A stretch of 64,000 nt of DNA, from positions 183,097 through 247,096 of the forward strand of contig NZ_UAPQ01000009.1 of the NCBI RefSeq assembly GCF_900444995.1. The letters are read 5' to 3'. Both the position numbers and the translations under genes were made by a program. This stretch comes from Actinomyces bovis. Its GTDB lineage: Bacteria > Actinomycetota > Actinomycetes > Actinomycetales > Actinomycetaceae. The notes below the pieces were generated by a model, which was given only the letters and a program-made list of their open reading frames with translations, did no database searches and was not told the DNA's origin. Of the stretch, positions 16,871 through 25,940 are shown piece by piece (the first letter of the stretch is position 1; the number at the start of each line of letters is the position of its first letter).

Positions 16871-17803
16871 TTAGCGCTGCTGGGAGCGGGCCATGCGGTG
16901 CCAGGTGTGGCGGCGACCCCGAATGGCCAGCGAGTAGGCGTAGATATTCTCCGGTGGGGCAATACCGAAGTAGCCAGAGTCGCCAATGTGGTGCACATCC
17001 GCCCCGGAGGCCTTGGAATCCATGCCAATGCGCTCAATCACGTTGCGACTAGCCCCTTCCTGAGAGGTGCCGATTGAGTTCCAGACAAGCAGACCGCGCG
17101 CTTGAGCTGCCTGCACGCGTTCGGTGGTGGCCTGCATGGAGGATCCGGGAGTGGTGCCGGGCGCTGGTTGGAGGACCCCATGGGCGCCGGCGTCTGCCAG
17201 GCGCAGGATGTCTGCGGTGGTCATAACTGGCTCACCGGCTCCGGCCGCGTGCATGCGTCCGGCGAAGATAACCAGCTGCCCGTCCGTGGCGGCACGGATT
17301 TGGACGGTGGCCTGCACGATGGCCTCCATGGTGACGCCGCTGCCAGGGTTGCCGGTGATCACCGCGATGGCGCCTCCCTGCTCGACTAGTCGCTCCGCGT
17401 TATCCACTGTGGCCCGCCTGCCTGCGGGGAAGCTACTGCGGGCGGGATCCACGGGCTCCAGGTTCACGGCAGTGAGGCGGCCGGTGTAGCGCGCGACATC
17501 ACCTGCGGTCCGTCCCCGTCCAGCCGGAAAATCGCCAAACTCAGCCGGTGGTGCAGGCTGATTGTCGGCATCTGGCAGTCCCCAGACCTGCGGGTGAGCG
17601 ACGTCGTAGAGGTTCAGGCAGATGATGTCGGCACCGAAGGCGGCGGCGAGTTCGGGATTGGAGCAGCCGTCCTGCAACGGGGGCACCGCGACAATTGTCT
17701 CGGCGGCGATGGTGCGGCCCTCGGCTTGGCGGATGGAGTCGACCAGCTCCATTCCGCGTAGCGCCGTCAGGGCTTTAGGGCTGAGATCCAGGATGCGTGA
17801 CAT
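16871..17803 (-). CDS. conserved TIM-barrel-like protein (possibly DUF7916)
   Basis: A 310-aa cytosolic protein that I recognise only as a conserved family sometimes labelled phosphonomutase-like. It starts SRILDLSPKALTALRGMELV and shows alternating strands and helices of a (beta/alpha)8 barrel: TIVAVPPL, GADIICLNLYDV, LTAVNLEPVD, AIAVITGNPGSGVT, LVIFAGRMHAAG, and GVLQPAPGTTPGS as likely phosphate-binding loops. The C-terminal GADVHHIGDSGYFGIA is also typical. It starts 23 bp after the DUF3145 gene, so the two probably form one transcript. The family label is from memory and less certain than the fold. Confidence 0.6.
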   Translation of the reverse strand: MSRILDLSPKALTALRGMELVDSIRQAEGRTIAAETIVAVPPLQDGCSNPELAAAFGADIICLNLYDVAHPQVWGLPDADNQPAPPAEFGDFPAGRGRTAGDVARYTGRLTAVNLEPVDPARSSFPAGRRATVDNAERLVEQGGAIAVITGNPGSGVTMEAIVQATVQIRAATDGQLVIFAGRMHAAGAGEPVMTTADILRLADAGAHGVLQPAPGTTPGSSMQATTERVQAAQARGLLVWNSIGTSQEGASRNVIERIGMDSKASGADVHHIGDSGYFGIAPPENIYAYSLAIRGRRHTWHRMARSQQR

Positions 17804-17826
17804 GGGTGATCCGCGCTAGGCCTGCT

Positions 17827-18327
17827 TCAGCCGACGCGGTGGAGCCAGCGCACGGGGGCGCCGGAGCCGGCGTAGCGGAAGGGTTCAAGCTCGTCGTCCC
17901 AGGCTTGGCCGAGAGCTAGGTCCAGAGCGCGGCGCATGGCCAGCATGTCGGTGCCGTGCTCTAGGGCGGCGCGCACGCGGTCCTCCGGGATAACTACGTT
18001 GCCGTGAGCGTCAGTCTGAGCGTGGAAGATGCCGAGATCCGGGGTGTGAGACCAGCGTCCGCCGTCAACGCCTTGGCTGGCTTCCTCGGTGACTTCGTAG
18101 CGGAGGTTTGCCCAGCCGCGCAGGGCGGAAGCGAGTTGGGCACCGGTGCCAACGTGTCCCACCCAGGAGCACTCCCCGCACAGCATGCCGGGGGCAGCCG
18201 GTTGGTCGATCCAGTCAAGGTGGACGCGGCTACCCAGCACCTCAGCTAGAGCCCACTCGATGTGCGGGCACAATGCCGCCGGTGCTGAGTGCACAAAAAG
18301 TACACCGCGGGTGTAGGCACCGTTCAT
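17827..18327 (-). CDS. DUF3145 family protein
   Basis: A 166-aa actinobacterial protein typically encoded next to the fatty-acid genes; function unknown. It opens with TRGVLFVHSAPAALCPHIEWAL and has LDWIDQPAAPGMLCGECSW, a GWANLRYEVTEEAS segment and LDLALGQAWDDELEPFRYAG. I place the start at the ATG at 18327, with GGAGG 8 nt upstream and matching the family N-terminus. A longer frame to 18405 is unlikely. Unlike the usual arrangement it faces the fab operon from the opposite strand. Confidence 0.85.
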   Translation of the reverse strand: MNGAYTRGVLFVHSAPAALCPHIEWALAEVLGSRVHLDWIDQPAAPGMLCGECSWVGHVGTGAQLASALRGWANLRYEVTEEASQGVDGGRWSHTPDLGIFHAQTDAHGNVVIPEDRVRAALEHGTDMLAMRRALDLALGQAWDDELEPFRYAGSGAPVRWLHRVG

Positions 18328-18534
18328 GAAGATCGCCTCCTGGTCGGTTTGAGGGTCGTCTTCCCCAACGTCCTCAGTACCGAATGGGCTGTCTGCATGA
18401 CGCACGCGGCGTGCAAGGTCATTGTGCCCGGTGTGGCAGCCCAGGTCCAGTCGCTAGCCGCAACAAGCCTCCGACTCCAGCACGTGGAGTGGCCGGCTCA
18501 GCAACAGGCGCCACTCAAGGCCAGGAGAACAAGA

Positions 18535-18560
18535 GAACCCCGGCTCTCAGGCCGGGGTTC
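18535..18560 (-). terminator. terminator of tRNA-Asn
   Basis: GAACCCCGGC pairs perfectly with GCCGGGGTTC around a 6-nt loop, 4 nt after the encoded CCA of tRNA-Asn, followed on the minus strand by TCTTGTTC. Confidence 0.8.
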
Positions 18561-18564
18561 TGGT

Positions 18565-18639
<75 letters not shown>

Positions 18640-18730
18640 TTGCGTTTTGGCGCAGGTTGAACTTTAGCAAGCTAGTCTGCCGGCGTCGAATCGCCTCATT
18701 GACACAAAACCTAGGTGGCGCAGCGAAAAC

Positions 18731-19297
18731 TCAGGTTGTGGGCAGGCCCACACCGTCTTTAAGTCGCCGTTCTAAAGCTGCCAGGACCTCGCGATCCGCC
18801 TCTGACAGGTCCTCCACCAGGACCCCGCTGACGGTCGTAAAGAGGCTGCCGTCAGCGGCCCGCCGCGCGCTCACACTCACTGGCTCGCCACCGGACAAGG
18901 TCCCGCTAACGCGGTGCACCACCACGGAGTCCACGCGCTCACGCAGCACCCGGGCAAAGGGGTTGGGATCTACCTCAGCCGTCTTATCCCCAATTTGGAT
19001 CTCCTCTGGGACCACCAGCAGAAGCGGCTCCTGGCCCGGTTCCAACCAGTGGAGGGTAAAGCAGCGCTCCTCCCCCGCCCAGGACGCCCGATCCACTTGC
19101 GCCCATTCCCAGCAGCGCAGCTCTTCGCCCGCTATCAAAGTGAGGCTGCCCGCCAGGGCCAGCGCCCAAGCAGAACCATCCGCAGCGATAGGCACCGCCG
19201 CCAGCAGCTTTTGGCCTGGCTCCAAGCGGGAAGTCACGGCAGGCGGCACCGTGGCACTGGGGCGACGGCGTCGGGGCAACAGCTGCGAAAGTGGCAC
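18731..19297 (-). CDS. hypothetical protein beside def
   Basis: A 188-aa protein with a basic N-terminus (PLSQLLPRRRRPSAT) followed by a mixed beta-rich domain: LLAAVPIAADGSAWALALAGSLTLI, LRCWEWAQVDRASW, CFTLHW. The C-terminal half (LRERVDSVVVHRVSGTL to REVLAALERRLKDG) reads like a conserved actinobacterial domain, but I cannot name a function. There is no signal peptide or membrane segment. The GTG start lies 6 nt after TAGGGT, so it is probably leaderless. It is divergent from def, 64 bp apart. Confidence 0.65.
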   Translation of the reverse strand: MPLSQLLPRRRRPSATVPPAVTSRLEPGQKLLAAVPIAADGSAWALALAGSLTLIAGEELRCWEWAQVDRASWAGEERCFTLHWLEPGQEPLLLVVPEEIQIGDKTAEVDPNPFARVLRERVDSVVVHRVSGTLSGGEPVSVSARRAADGSLFTTVSGVLVEDLSEADREVLAALERRLKDGVGLPTT

Positions 19298-19303
19298 GAC
19301 TCA

Positions 19304-19309
19304 ACCCTA
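19304..19309 (-). promoter_or_regulatory. -10 element of the gene at 18731-19297 (leaderless)
   Basis: On the minus strand TAGGGT is followed by TGAGTC and then the GTG at 19297. No ribosome site is present. Confidence 0.5.
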
Positions 19310-19361
19310 CCGAGCCCCCAGCTCGACACACGGACCACTGCTGGCGTGAAAGGATGCGCAT

Positions 19362-19853
19362 ATGGCTTACCGCGACATCCGTATCATCGGCGACCCAGTT
19401 CTTCGCACTCCCTGTGAGTGGATCCAGGACATTGACGACTCCGTTAAGTCCCTGGTGGAGGACCTCTTGGAGAACGTGGATGCGGACGGTCGCGCAGGCT
19501 TGGCCGCCAACCAGATCGGGGTGAGTCTGCGTGCCTTCTCCTGGAATATCGACGGCGAGATCGGCTACATCCTGAACCCACGCCTGGTAGAGGTCTCCAA
19601 AGATGAGTACCAGGACGGCGACGAGGGTTGCCTCTCCGTTCCGGGACTGTGGTTCCCCACAGAACGCGCCTGGTACGCCCGCGCCGAGGGCATCGACCTG
19701 GACGGCAAGCCCATCATCGTGGAGGGCGAGGAACTCATGGGCCGCTGCATCCAGCACGAGTGCGACCACCTAGAGGGCCACCTCTACCTGGATCGCCTGG
19801 ACCGCAAGAACCGTTCCAAGGCTATGAAGGAGCTGCGCGCTCAGGGCCTGTAA
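19362..19853 (+). CDS. def: peptide deformylase
   Basis: It removes the formyl group from nascent proteins, upstream in logic of the methionine aminopeptidase at the left edge. At 163 aa all three motifs are present: motif 1 GLAANQIGV (Ala replaces the usual Gly of GxGLAA), motif 2 EGCLSVPG with the metal Cys, and motif 3 QHECDHLEG with the metal His pair and catalytic Glu. AAAGGA lies 8 nt before the ATG. It reads alone between divergent and convergent neighbours. Confidence 0.95.
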   Translation: MAYRDIRIIGDPVLRTPCEWIQDIDDSVKSLVEDLLENVDADGRAGLAANQIGVSLRAFSWNIDGEIGYILNPRLVEVSKDEYQDGDEGCLSVPGLWFPTERAWYARAEGIDLDGKPIIVEGEELMGRCIQHECDHLEGHLYLDRLDRKNRSKAMKELRAQGL

Positions 19854-19905
19854 AGGCTCGTAGCCCCAGCCGCCCAGCTCAAGCGCCCCTACTCCAGGGC
19901 GGGCG

Positions 19906-21948
19906 TCAGTCTCGCTCAGAAAGCGCGGCCCGCTGTGCTTCCAGGGCCACAATCCGCTCGAAGATCTCCCGGTTGCGTTCACTGCTCGGCTCAATGCGCC
20001 GCTGCTCGCTACGCAGGGCCGCGAGCGCCCGGGTCACGCTGACCCGCTGGAAGGAGCGGATGACGCCGCGCGCGTAGGCCTCCTCCGCGCCACGGTCGGC
20101 CTCCAACAGGGCCGGGTTGGTCTTGGAGGGTCTGGCTGGAATCGGTAGGGCGACTACGGCCAGCTCTGTTAAAGCCTGGTCTACTTCACCAATGGCACCT
20201 GCGCGGATTGTCTTGAGCCAGTGGTTGGTTACGGTCATCGCTAGACGTTCCTTGGGAACCCCAGCTTGCTCAGCCTGAGCGGTCAGCACACGCACCTGGC
20301 TGGCCCCGCCAGCGGCAAGTATGGCCTCGAAGACGGCGCGGTGTACGGGTTGGGTGAAGCCTTGCGCATCTAAGTCGTCGGCGCCTGCAGCTTCTGCCTG
20401 GCCGGGCATTTGCAGCATGACTGCGAGCACATCGTGCTCCATGCGCACCACTGGGTCACTTAGGTCGGGGAGCACTGAGCCCCGCGGGGCCATGGGTGCT
20501 TCTTCGCCGCCGGGCCGAGCTCCAGCCTGGGCCCCCGCGCCCGCTTGGCTTCCGGGGCGCGCCCCCTGCCGCCCAGCGTGCTGCTGGGCGTAGCGCACCT
20601 CGGAGACGACGTCGCGCTCAGGCATGCCGAGCCATCCGGCCAGGGCACGGGTGTATTCGCGGCGGAGCGCGAAGTCGCGGATTCCGGCGACTACCGGGGC
20701 GGCGGCGTGCAGCCCGCGCACGCGCCCCTCCGGGGTGGATAGGTCCAGGTTCTTCAAGGAAGTGCGGATCACGAATTCGAACAGGGGCTTGCGGGAGTCG
20801 ATTAGGGCAGGGATGGCTTCTTCGCCGTGGTTTAGACGTAGGTCGCAGGGGTCCATGCCAGATTCGGCCACGGCCACGAAGGTCTGGGTCGCGAAGTGTT
20901 GGTCTTCCGCGAAGGCCCGCATGGCGGCTTTCTGCCCGGCAGCGTCGCCGTCGAAGGTGAAGATAACTTCGCCACCGCGTGCTCGGTAGCCGGTGAGGAT
21001 GACTCCGGCAGCGGGGTCGGCGCTGTCCCCCAGGAGGCGCCGCACAATGCGCGTATGTCCTTCTCCGAAGGCTGTGCCACAGGTGGCCACGGCGGTGGTG
21101 ACGCCGGAGGCGTGGGCGGCCATGACGTCCGTGTAGCCCTCCACGACCACCACTCGGTGCTGCTCGGCGATCGCATTCTTGGCCAGGTCTAGGCCGTAGA
21201 GCACTTGGGCCTTGTGGTAGATGGCGGTCTCGGGGGTGTTTAGGTACTTGGGACCCGGGTCTTCCGTAGACATGCGGCGGGCACCGAATCCTACCGTGGC
21301 GCCGGTGATGTCTCGGATGGGCCAGATGAGACGGTCCCGGAAACGGTCGTAAAGGCGGTTGGAGTTGCGCCCGGTGGTGGCTAGACCGGACTCCATTAGC
21401 TCTGCCTCTGTGTAACCCTTGGAGCGCAGATAGTTGCAAAGGTTGTCCCAGCCGGCTGGAGCGTAGCCCAGGCGGTAGCGTGCGGCATGGGCTTGCGTGA
21501 AGCCGCGGGAGGTCAGGAACTCGCGGCCAGCTTGGCCCGCGGGAGTGGCTAACTGATCGTGGTACCAGGCTTCGGCCAGGCGGTTGGCGTCCAGAAGGCG
21601 TTGCCGGGTGCCGGGCTCGATGCCACGGGTTACCTGCCCACCTTCCTCATAACGCAATTGCACGCCGGTGCGTCCGGCTAGTTGCTCTACGGCCTCGGAG
21701 AAGGACAGGTGGTGGACGCGTTGGACGAAGTCAATGACGTCCCCGCCTTCGCCACAGCCGAAGCAATGCCACAGTCCCAGTTGGGGACGGACGTTGAAAG
21801 AGGGGGTGCGCTCGTCGTGGAAGGGGCACAGGCCTTTTAAGGAACCGACGCCGGCGCTTTTGAGCGTGACATGCTCACCGACGACGTCCTCGATGCGCGC
21901 ACGCTCGCGGACCGCCTCGATATCCTCGCGTTTTATCCGACCGGCCAC
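19906..21948 (-). CDS. dnaG: DNA primase
   Basis: It synthesises RNA primers at the replication fork. The 680-aa protein starts with the zinc domain (LCPFHDERTPSF, then WHCFGCGEGGDVI). It continues into the RNA polymerase domain (GRNSNRLYDRFRDRLIWPI, TVGFGARRM) and a TOPRIM fold with VVVEGYTDVMA and FTFDGDAAGQKAA. An Ala/Gly-rich linker (about residues 455-475) leads to a C-terminal DnaB-interacting helical domain. The GTG at 21948 follows TAATAT by 6 nt, indicating a leaderless start. dgt lies 62 bp upstream on the same strand. Confidence 0.96.
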   Translation of the reverse strand: MAGRIKREDIEAVRERARIEDVVGEHVTLKSAGVGSLKGLCPFHDERTPSFNVRPQLGLWHCFGCGEGGDVIDFVQRVHHLSFSEAVEQLAGRTGVQLRYEEGGQVTRGIEPGTRQRLLDANRLAEAWYHDQLATPAGQAGREFLTSRGFTQAHAARYRLGYAPAGWDNLCNYLRSKGYTEAELMESGLATTGRNSNRLYDRFRDRLIWPIRDITGATVGFGARRMSTEDPGPKYLNTPETAIYHKAQVLYGLDLAKNAIAEQHRVVVVEGYTDVMAAHASGVTTAVATCGTAFGEGHTRIVRRLLGDSADPAAGVILTGYRARGGEVIFTFDGDAAGQKAAMRAFAEDQHFATQTFVAVAESGMDPCDLRLNHGEEAIPALIDSRKPLFEFVIRTSLKNLDLSTPEGRVRGLHAAAPVVAGIRDFALRREYTRALAGWLGMPERDVVSEVRYAQQHAGRQGARPGSQAGAGAQAGARPGGEEAPMAPRGSVLPDLSDPVVRMEHDVLAVMLQMPGQAEAAGADDLDAQGFTQPVHRAVFEAILAAGGASQVRVLTAQAEQAGVPKERLAMTVTNHWLKTIRAGAIGEVDQALTELAVVALPIPARPSKTNPALLEADRGAEEAYARGVIRSFQRVSVTRALAALRSEQRRIEPSSERNREIFERIVALEAQRAALSERD

Positions 21949-21954
21949 GGCCTC

Positions 21955-21960
21955 ATATTA
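21955..21960 (-). promoter_or_regulatory. -10 element of dnaG (leaderless)
   Basis: TAATAT is followed by GAGGCC and the GTG at 21948. The GAGG in the spacer could also serve as a very close ribosome site, so a leadered transcript from dgt may be used too. Confidence 0.5.
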
Positions 21961-22010
21961 GGCGAGTCCGCTGACACCTATGGTCGCTGTGATCGGCTGA
22001 GGCTCGTCTC

Positions 22011-23363
22011 CTACACCTGGGAGAACAGGCCGCAGAGGCGGGCGTGCCACTGTTGGGCGGAGGTGTCTGTCAGGGAAGCGATTTGGTCAATAACCGCGCG
22101 GCGCCGTCCGGCCTCCCCTTCGGCTTCCTCCCAAGCCTGCCGGAATAGTGGGTCCAGATCCTTCCCCCGGCCCTCTACCAAGGCGTCCGTTAGGTCAAAG
22201 ATGAGTGTGCGCTGGCGTAGGTAGACGGGCTCGTGTTCGCGGGGTGCCATCACGTAGCGCACTGCGGCGCCTTTGAGTACCAGGATCTCGGCGGCAGTCT
22301 CCTCAGGGATAACGAGTTCTGCCTCGTAACGGGTCAGGGGGCCGTCGCCGTAAACCTGTCTGGTGGCGGTGGCGACGGCGGAGACGAAGCGGCCGATCAT
22401 CTGGCTGGTGAGGTTCTTGAGCCTGGCTTGGGCCGCCAGAGACCCATCGAAGCCGTCTATCCAAGCGGGGTCGGCCAGGAGCCGCTCCCATGCCGAGCCG
22501 AGTTCGTCACGGCTGAGCTTGGGCTGGTACCAGTCCTGCAGGGAGTCCAGCAGATTCTCAATCTCCTGGTCGTGCCTCAGGTCGGCCGGATCCATGCGGC
22601 CCAGGGCCATGGCATCCTCCACGTCGTGCACTGAGTAGCCGACGTCGTCGGAGAAATCCATGACCTGGGCCTCCAGGCAGGAGCGCCCCCAGGGGCAGCC
22701 TTGCCGCATCCAGGAGAAGACCTCGGCGTCGTCGTCGTAGACAGAGAATTTGCGGGCGCTTTTGCCCTGCGGTCCACCGGGTCCTTGGCCGCGCTGCCAG
22801 GGGTACTTGCAGACGGCGTCGAGGCTGGCGCGGGTGAGGTTCAGTCCTACGGAGCGGCCTTGTGCGTCCAGGGTCTTGGGCTCCAGGCGGGTCAGCAGGC
22901 GGAAGGTCTGGGCATTGCCCTCAAAGCCACCAATGTCCTGGCTCACGGCGTCCAGGGCCCTCTCCCCGTTGTGCCCGAAGGGCGGATGGCCCAGGTCATG
23001 GGAGAGGCAGGCGGTATCCACGACGTCGGGGTCGCAGCCCAGGGCGTGCCCCAGAGCCCGGCCCACTTGGGCGACTTCCAGGGAGTGGGTCAGACGGGTG
23101 CGCACGAAGTCGTCTGCACCGGGGCCGAGCACCTGGGTCTTGGCCCCGAGGCGTCGCAGCGCGGAGGAGTGCAGGACACGAGCGCGGTCCCGCTCGAAAG
23201 GCGTGCGACGCGCTGATTTGGGGGGCTCACTCACCAGGCGGGCCACGTCGACCGGCCCATACCCACTGAGCCCATCGGCCGACTCGCTGGCCAACCTGTT
23301 AAGCGTACTTGAAATTGCGGGTTGCGAGGCTTTTGCCGCAGCCGGTGTGAGCGAGTCGGGCAT
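22011..23363 (-). CDS. dgt: dGTP triphosphohydrolase-like protein
   Basis: An HD-domain dNTP triphosphohydrolase of 450 aa that hydrolyses dNTPs to nucleoside and triphosphate; the gene commonly precedes dnaG in actinobacteria. The HD residues are visible: FVRTRLTHSLEVAQVGR, SHDLGHPPFGHNGE, and downstream VMDFSDDVGYSVHDVED. RRTPFERDRARVLHSSALRRL is the family N-terminal motif. I chose the ATG at 23363; a TACCGT hexamer lies exactly 6 nt before it, and no Shine-Dalgarno is present. A longer frame to 23630 runs into the LacI control region and is rejected. Confidence 0.9.
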   Translation of the reverse strand: MPDSLTPAAAKASQPAISSTLNRLASESADGLSGYGPVDVARLVSEPPKSARRTPFERDRARVLHSSALRRLGAKTQVLGPGADDFVRTRLTHSLEVAQVGRALGHALGCDPDVVDTACLSHDLGHPPFGHNGERALDAVSQDIGGFEGNAQTFRLLTRLEPKTLDAQGRSVGLNLTRASLDAVCKYPWQRGQGPGGPQGKSARKFSVYDDDAEVFSWMRQGCPWGRSCLEAQVMDFSDDVGYSVHDVEDAMALGRMDPADLRHDQEIENLLDSLQDWYQPKLSRDELGSAWERLLADPAWIDGFDGSLAAQARLKNLTSQMIGRFVSAVATATRQVYGDGPLTRYEAELVIPEETAAEILVLKGAAVRYVMAPREHEPVYLRQRTLIFDLTDALVEGRGKDLDPLFRQAWEEAEGEAGRRRAVIDQIASLTDTSAQQWHARLCGLFSQV

Positions 23364-23369
23364 GGGCTC

Positions 23370-23375
23370 ACGGTA
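23370..23375 (-). promoter_or_regulatory. -10 element of dgt (leaderless)
   Basis: TACCGT is followed by GAGCCC and the ATG at 23363. The match to TANNNT is minimal. Confidence 0.45.
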
Positions 23376-23529
23376 CCGCAGCAGCGCGGGTGGGCCTCCT
23401 GCACGAAACCGGGCGTCACTTTGCAGACGCGCTCGCATGCCTGCAAGATCGCTTCGCACCGACCATGCAATCACCGCAGTATCTCGTGGCTCTGAGGCAA
23501 CCGTGTCGTCCTGGTAGCCCCCCGGTGTG

Positions 23530-23577
23530 TATAATCCTGCAAGAACCCGCCGCTTGCTCTTTGCAGTTCTTGCAAGG
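23530..23577 (+). promoter_or_regulatory. promoter and likely operator of the LacI-family gene
   Basis: TATAAT at 23530-23535 is a consensus -10. Immediately after it, TGCAAGAAC (about 23538) and GTTCTTGCA (about 23566) form an inverted repeat. The TTGCAAG core resembles operators of actinobacterial LacI sugar regulators. A further CTGCAAG copy lies near 23450. Position overlapping or just after the transcription start suggests repression of the regulator's own gene. The rest of the 338-bp gap 23364-23701 holds nothing else I can identify. Confidence 0.5.
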
Positions 23578-23701
23578 GTGTCACATTCTGGACGTTCGCT
23601 TGGAGACCTCGATGCCCGCCTCGGCAGCACCTCGGAGTGGCAGGCAACCAGTCCACTCCCACCGGTGGCACAAGCTGCGCGTCTTAAACGAGGAGGATCG
23701 A

Positions 23702-24715
23702 ATGCCTCAGCGGATCACCCTGTCCGACATCGCCGAGCAAGCCGGGGTCTCAACCGCGACTGTCTCACGCGTCCTGAACGGCAAGTCAAATGTCGCTGAC
23801 GCCACGCGGCGGCAGGTCTTCGTGGCTCTGGACCTGTTGGGATACGAGCGGCCAGAGCACCTGCACGAGTCCTCCCGAGGGCTAGTCGGCCTCATCATCC
23901 CTGAGCTATCCAACCCGATCTTCCCGATGTTCGCTCAGCAGATCGAACAGATCTTGGCCTCTGACGGTCATACGCCCCTGCTGTGCACGCAAGCGCCCGG
24001 CGGAACCAGCGAGGATGAGTACATCGCCATGCTGGTGGACCGTGGCGTGGCAGGCATCATCTTTGTCTCTGGGCGCCACGCAGACACCACCGCGGACCTG
24101 ACCCGCTACCAACGTCTGCGTGAACGCGGCATTCCAATCGTCACCGTCAATGGCAACACTCCGGGCTTGGACTCCCCCGGATTCACCACCGACGACGCCG
24201 CTGCCGCCAGCATGGGCGTAAGGCATTTGGTCTCCCTGGGGCACCGGCGCATCGGCCTAGCTATGGGCGCCACCCGCATGGTCCCGGCCCGCCGCAAGTA
24301 CCAGGGATACGTGCGCACTATGCATGAGCTCCTGCCAGATGAGCCGCTGCGCAGCGTGGAGAGCCTCTTCACTTACGAGTCTGGCGTCAACGCCGCCCGC
24401 CAGCTGCTGGAACAGGGCTGCACCGGAATCATCTGCGGCTCAGACATCATGGCCCTGGGCATCATCCAGGGAGTGCGCTCTATGGGTCTTAGCGTGCCAG
24501 AGGACGTCTCCGTAATCGGCTATGACGACTCGCCACTGATCCCCATGATGAACCCCCCACTGACCACGCTACGCCAACCCGTGGATGCCCTCTCGCGGGC
24601 AGCGGTTGCCTGCCTGCTGGCACAGATCAGTGGGGAAAAGGTCGAGGACACCGAGCTGTTCTTCAACCCGGACCTGATCGTGCGTGGCTCCACCGCCATC
24701 GCCCCACGGGACTAA
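23702..24715 (+). CDS. LacI-family transcriptional regulator
   Basis: A 337-aa repressor. The N-terminal helix-turn-helix and hinge are textbook: ITLSDIAEQAGVSTATVSRV then LNGKSNVADATR. The periplasmic-binding-type core follows (GLIIPELSNPIFPMFAQQIE; GIIFVSGRHADTT; GIICGSDIMALGIIQG; VIGYDDSPLIPMMNPPLTTL). The ATG at 23702 has AGGAGGA 4-5 nt upstream. No sugar transport or catabolic gene adjoins it, so its targets lie elsewhere, and the TTGCAAG inverted repeat in its own leader suggests autoregulation. Ligand unknown; the family usually senses sugars or sugar phosphates. Confidence 0.92.
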   Translation: MPQRITLSDIAEQAGVSTATVSRVLNGKSNVADATRRQVFVALDLLGYERPEHLHESSRGLVGLIIPELSNPIFPMFAQQIEQILASDGHTPLLCTQAPGGTSEDEYIAMLVDRGVAGIIFVSGRHADTTADLTRYQRLRERGIPIVTVNGNTPGLDSPGFTTDDAAAASMGVRHLVSLGHRRIGLAMGATRMVPARRKYQGYVRTMHELLPDEPLRSVESLFTYESGVNAARQLLEQGCTGIICGSDIMALGIIQGVRSMGLSVPEDVSVIGYDDSPLIPMMNPPLTTLRQPVDALSRAAVACLLAQISGEKVEDTELFFNPDLIVRGSTAIAPRD

Positions 24716-24731
24716 GCACCCCAGGCTGCGC

Positions 24732-25940
24732 TCAGCGTGACCAACTGCGTGCCAGCCGCTCCCCCAGAAGTTTCAGGAGCCGCGCCAATTCTGCGGCGCC
24801 AAGTTCCTCCCACGGCAGTCGCTCATCCTGGTCAGTCAGGGCCTCAAGCTCGTAAACACTGACAATCCCAGCCTCTGCCAGTTCTGCCCGCGGTGACCGG
24901 CAGCGCCCAGCCACCAGCACACCGGGAACCGCCTGTGTTAGGGCCTGCTCGCCCACTACAGCGCAAGCAGGCGCTCCGGCCAGGGTGTAGAGGCTGCCGG
25001 TCGCCGTGATGCAAAGATCCTGGCTCCGGGACGCGGGAATAAGGCCTGTCAACCAAGCGAAGACCCTTGCCCCTGGCGCGGCGGAGGCCCCGGCTAGGCG
25101 CAGTGCCAGGGCTGCTCCGCCCGCGGCACCGGTGCCCCAAGAGCTGGCTGAGAGTGCCACCGAAACCTGCCCTAGCACTGGCAGAAGCCGGGAGTCTTCC
25201 TGTTTGGCGGCGCGCACGAGCCTGCCAGCAACCGCGCAGGCCCGCTGGTCCAGCACCTGGGCCTCCACTTCATCCAGGCTGGTGGCCTCACGCAAAGCCG
25301 CTCCAGCCCCGTTGAGACCCCCCAGTGCCAACTCGTCGGCTAGCGCCAGGATCACGGAGTAGCCGCGCAGCAACTCTCGGGCAGCCGTCAAACCGCCCAG
25401 GGCCTCTAGCAGCCCAGCGCCGCCGTCGTGAACTGCCGTGCGAGTCAGGCCCACAATCAGCGTGCCGCCAAGGCCCACCGTCTCCAAGGCTTGGGCCAGC
25501 AGCAAGCCCAAGCCTCGGGTGGAGCCCTCCCGGGCTTGGCGCCCGGCTTCCACACGATCCGCTGGCAGGGCGGTTAGAGATGCAGCGTCCAGGTACCAGG
25601 TGCGGGCTTCGCCGCCACTGGAAGGATCAGTGAGCACACTCAGGTCAGCCGGGGCGGGCGCTGTCAGCTGTGCTAGCTCTACCTCCCGCGAGCTGCCCAG
25701 GGGGTCCTGGGCAGCCAACTGCACACGCTCAGCGATCAACCAGCCAGGCAGAGTGTCAACTGCGCCAGGCGCCCCGTCGCCTAGGGGCAAAACAGTGAGT
25801 TCGTCGGCAGGGCGAGCTGCGCGCCACCCCGCCGCCAGAGCGGTGGCTACAGCGGCAGCGGGCAGGCCTTGAGGAGAGCCAGCCAGGGGCGTGCCGCCGG
25901 GCTCCGGCCATAGCGCCCCTGGGGCCAGCAGAATCCTCAC
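24732..25940 (-). CDS. glycerate kinase-like protein
   Basis: The 402-aa protein resembles type-1 glycerate kinases (GlxK): N-terminal RILLAPG then a region around a small-sugar site, the glycine-rich LGGTLIVGLTRTAVHDGGAG (the family has GSATxDGGAG), and WGTGAAGGAALAL. The motifs are degenerate, notably the Ser/Ala-Thr of the phosphate loop, so substrate and even activity are uncertain. The GTG start overlaps the dipeptidase stop by 4 bp (GTGA), so translation is coupled. It converges on the LacI gene with 16 bp between stops. Confidence 0.6.
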   Translation of the reverse strand: MRILLAPGALWPEPGGTPLAGSPQGLPAAAVATALAAGWRAARPADELTVLPLGDGAPGAVDTLPGWLIAERVQLAAQDPLGSSREVELAQLTAPAPADLSVLTDPSSGGEARTWYLDAASLTALPADRVEAGRQAREGSTRGLGLLLAQALETVGLGGTLIVGLTRTAVHDGGAGLLEALGGLTAARELLRGYSVILALADELALGGLNGAGAALREATSLDEVEAQVLDQRACAVAGRLVRAAKQEDSRLLPVLGQVSVALSASSWGTGAAGGAALALRLAGASAAPGARVFAWLTGLIPASRSQDLCITATGSLYTLAGAPACAVVGEQALTQAVPGVLVAGRCRSPRAELAEAGIVSVYELEALTDQDERLPWEELGAAELARLLKLLGERLARSWSR

